In this document: positions 63,578 through 64,000 of the stretch, in pieces
Layout: each line of letters starts with the position of its first letter
Numbering within the stretch: the first letter of the stretch is position 1
From: Planctomycetaceae bacterium
GTDB taxonomy: Bacteria; Planctomycetota; Planctomycetia; Pirellulales; UBA1268
Reading direction: 5' to 3'
Length of the DNA stretch: 64,000 bases
Assembly (NCBI GenBank): GCA_947449135.1
Contig: CANFQO010000004.1
Coordinates: 59,613-123,612 of the forward strand
Notes under the pieces: model-generated
Seen by the model: the letters and a program-made list of their open reading frames with translations, nothing else
Databases searched by the model: none
What the model was told of the DNA's origin: nothing
Position numbers and translations under genes: made by a program

Positions 63578-64000
63578 CTACTTGGGCGAAAGCGTGCAGA
63601 CCAGCCGACGGCCCATCTGCTGAGGCGGGGCGTCGACTTTTCCCACGGGGTCGAGTTGTTCGATGATCGTCTTCATGACCCGCTGCCCTTCATCAATATG
63701 GGCGAGTTCGCGGCCCCGGAACACGACTGACACGATGACCTTGTCCTTGTGTTGCAGGAAGCCTTTTGCCTGATTGACCTTGAAATCGATGTCGTGCTCG
63801 CCCGTCTTGGGACGGAGACGTATTTCCTTGATTTTCGTCTGATGAACGTGGGTGCGGTGGAGTTTCTTCTTTTGCTGATACTTGAACTTGCCGAAGTCCA
63901 TGATCCGGCAGACGGGCGGCTTTTCGTTCGGTGCCACCTCGACGAGATCGAGGCCAGCCTCGCGGGCGCGGTTGAGCGCCTCTTCCGTCGGGATGATCCC
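63578..64000 (-). CDS. infC: Translation initiation factor IF-3 (partial, N-terminus beyond window end)
   Basis: ...[98 protein letters not shown]. Confidence 0.96.
   Translation of the reverse strand, partial: GIIPTEEALNRAREAGLDLVEVAPNEKPPVCRIMDFGKFKYQQKKKLHRTHVHQTKIKEIRLRPKTGEHDIDFKVNQAKGFLQHKDKVIVSVVFRGRELAHIDEGQRVMKTIIEQLDPVGKVDAPPQQMGRRLVCTLSPK

Overview
The window looks like chromosomal DNA from a high-GC Planctomycetota (Pirellulales-like) bacterium; this lineage call is an inference from gene content. Housekeeping genes: pyrG (partial), a DAHP synthase, fusA, gluQRS, cstA, trxB, carA, mutY, tmk, a holB-like gene, fumC, a PII gene, ribD, and an infC-rpmI-rplT-pheS-pheT block at the right edge. 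Accessory content: a surface-glycan locus with GT10, GT11 and a divergent fucosyltransferase-like gene, a sulfotransferase, GT2/GT4 enzymes and an acyltransferase; a RelE/ParE toxin-antitoxin pair; a carbohydrate-related cluster (beta-propeller, CE15 esterase, Gfo/Idh/MocA, HEAT proteins); an HTTM two-gene operon; a sigma-54 activator with a degenerate receiver; and an orphan H4MPT-pathway formyltransferase. The strongest non-coding signal is two families of ~110-170 bp dispersed intergenic repeats (A and B, three copies each). They occupy every long convergent gene junction in the window, while all other convergent junctions are 51 bp or less. A second signal is an inverted pair of REP-like hairpins with a conserved GGAA loop and covarying stems next to a Cys/His-rich secreted protein gene. 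No CRISPR array, tRNA, rRNA, transposase or prophage was found by eye. All family calls come from reading the translations; no database search was run.
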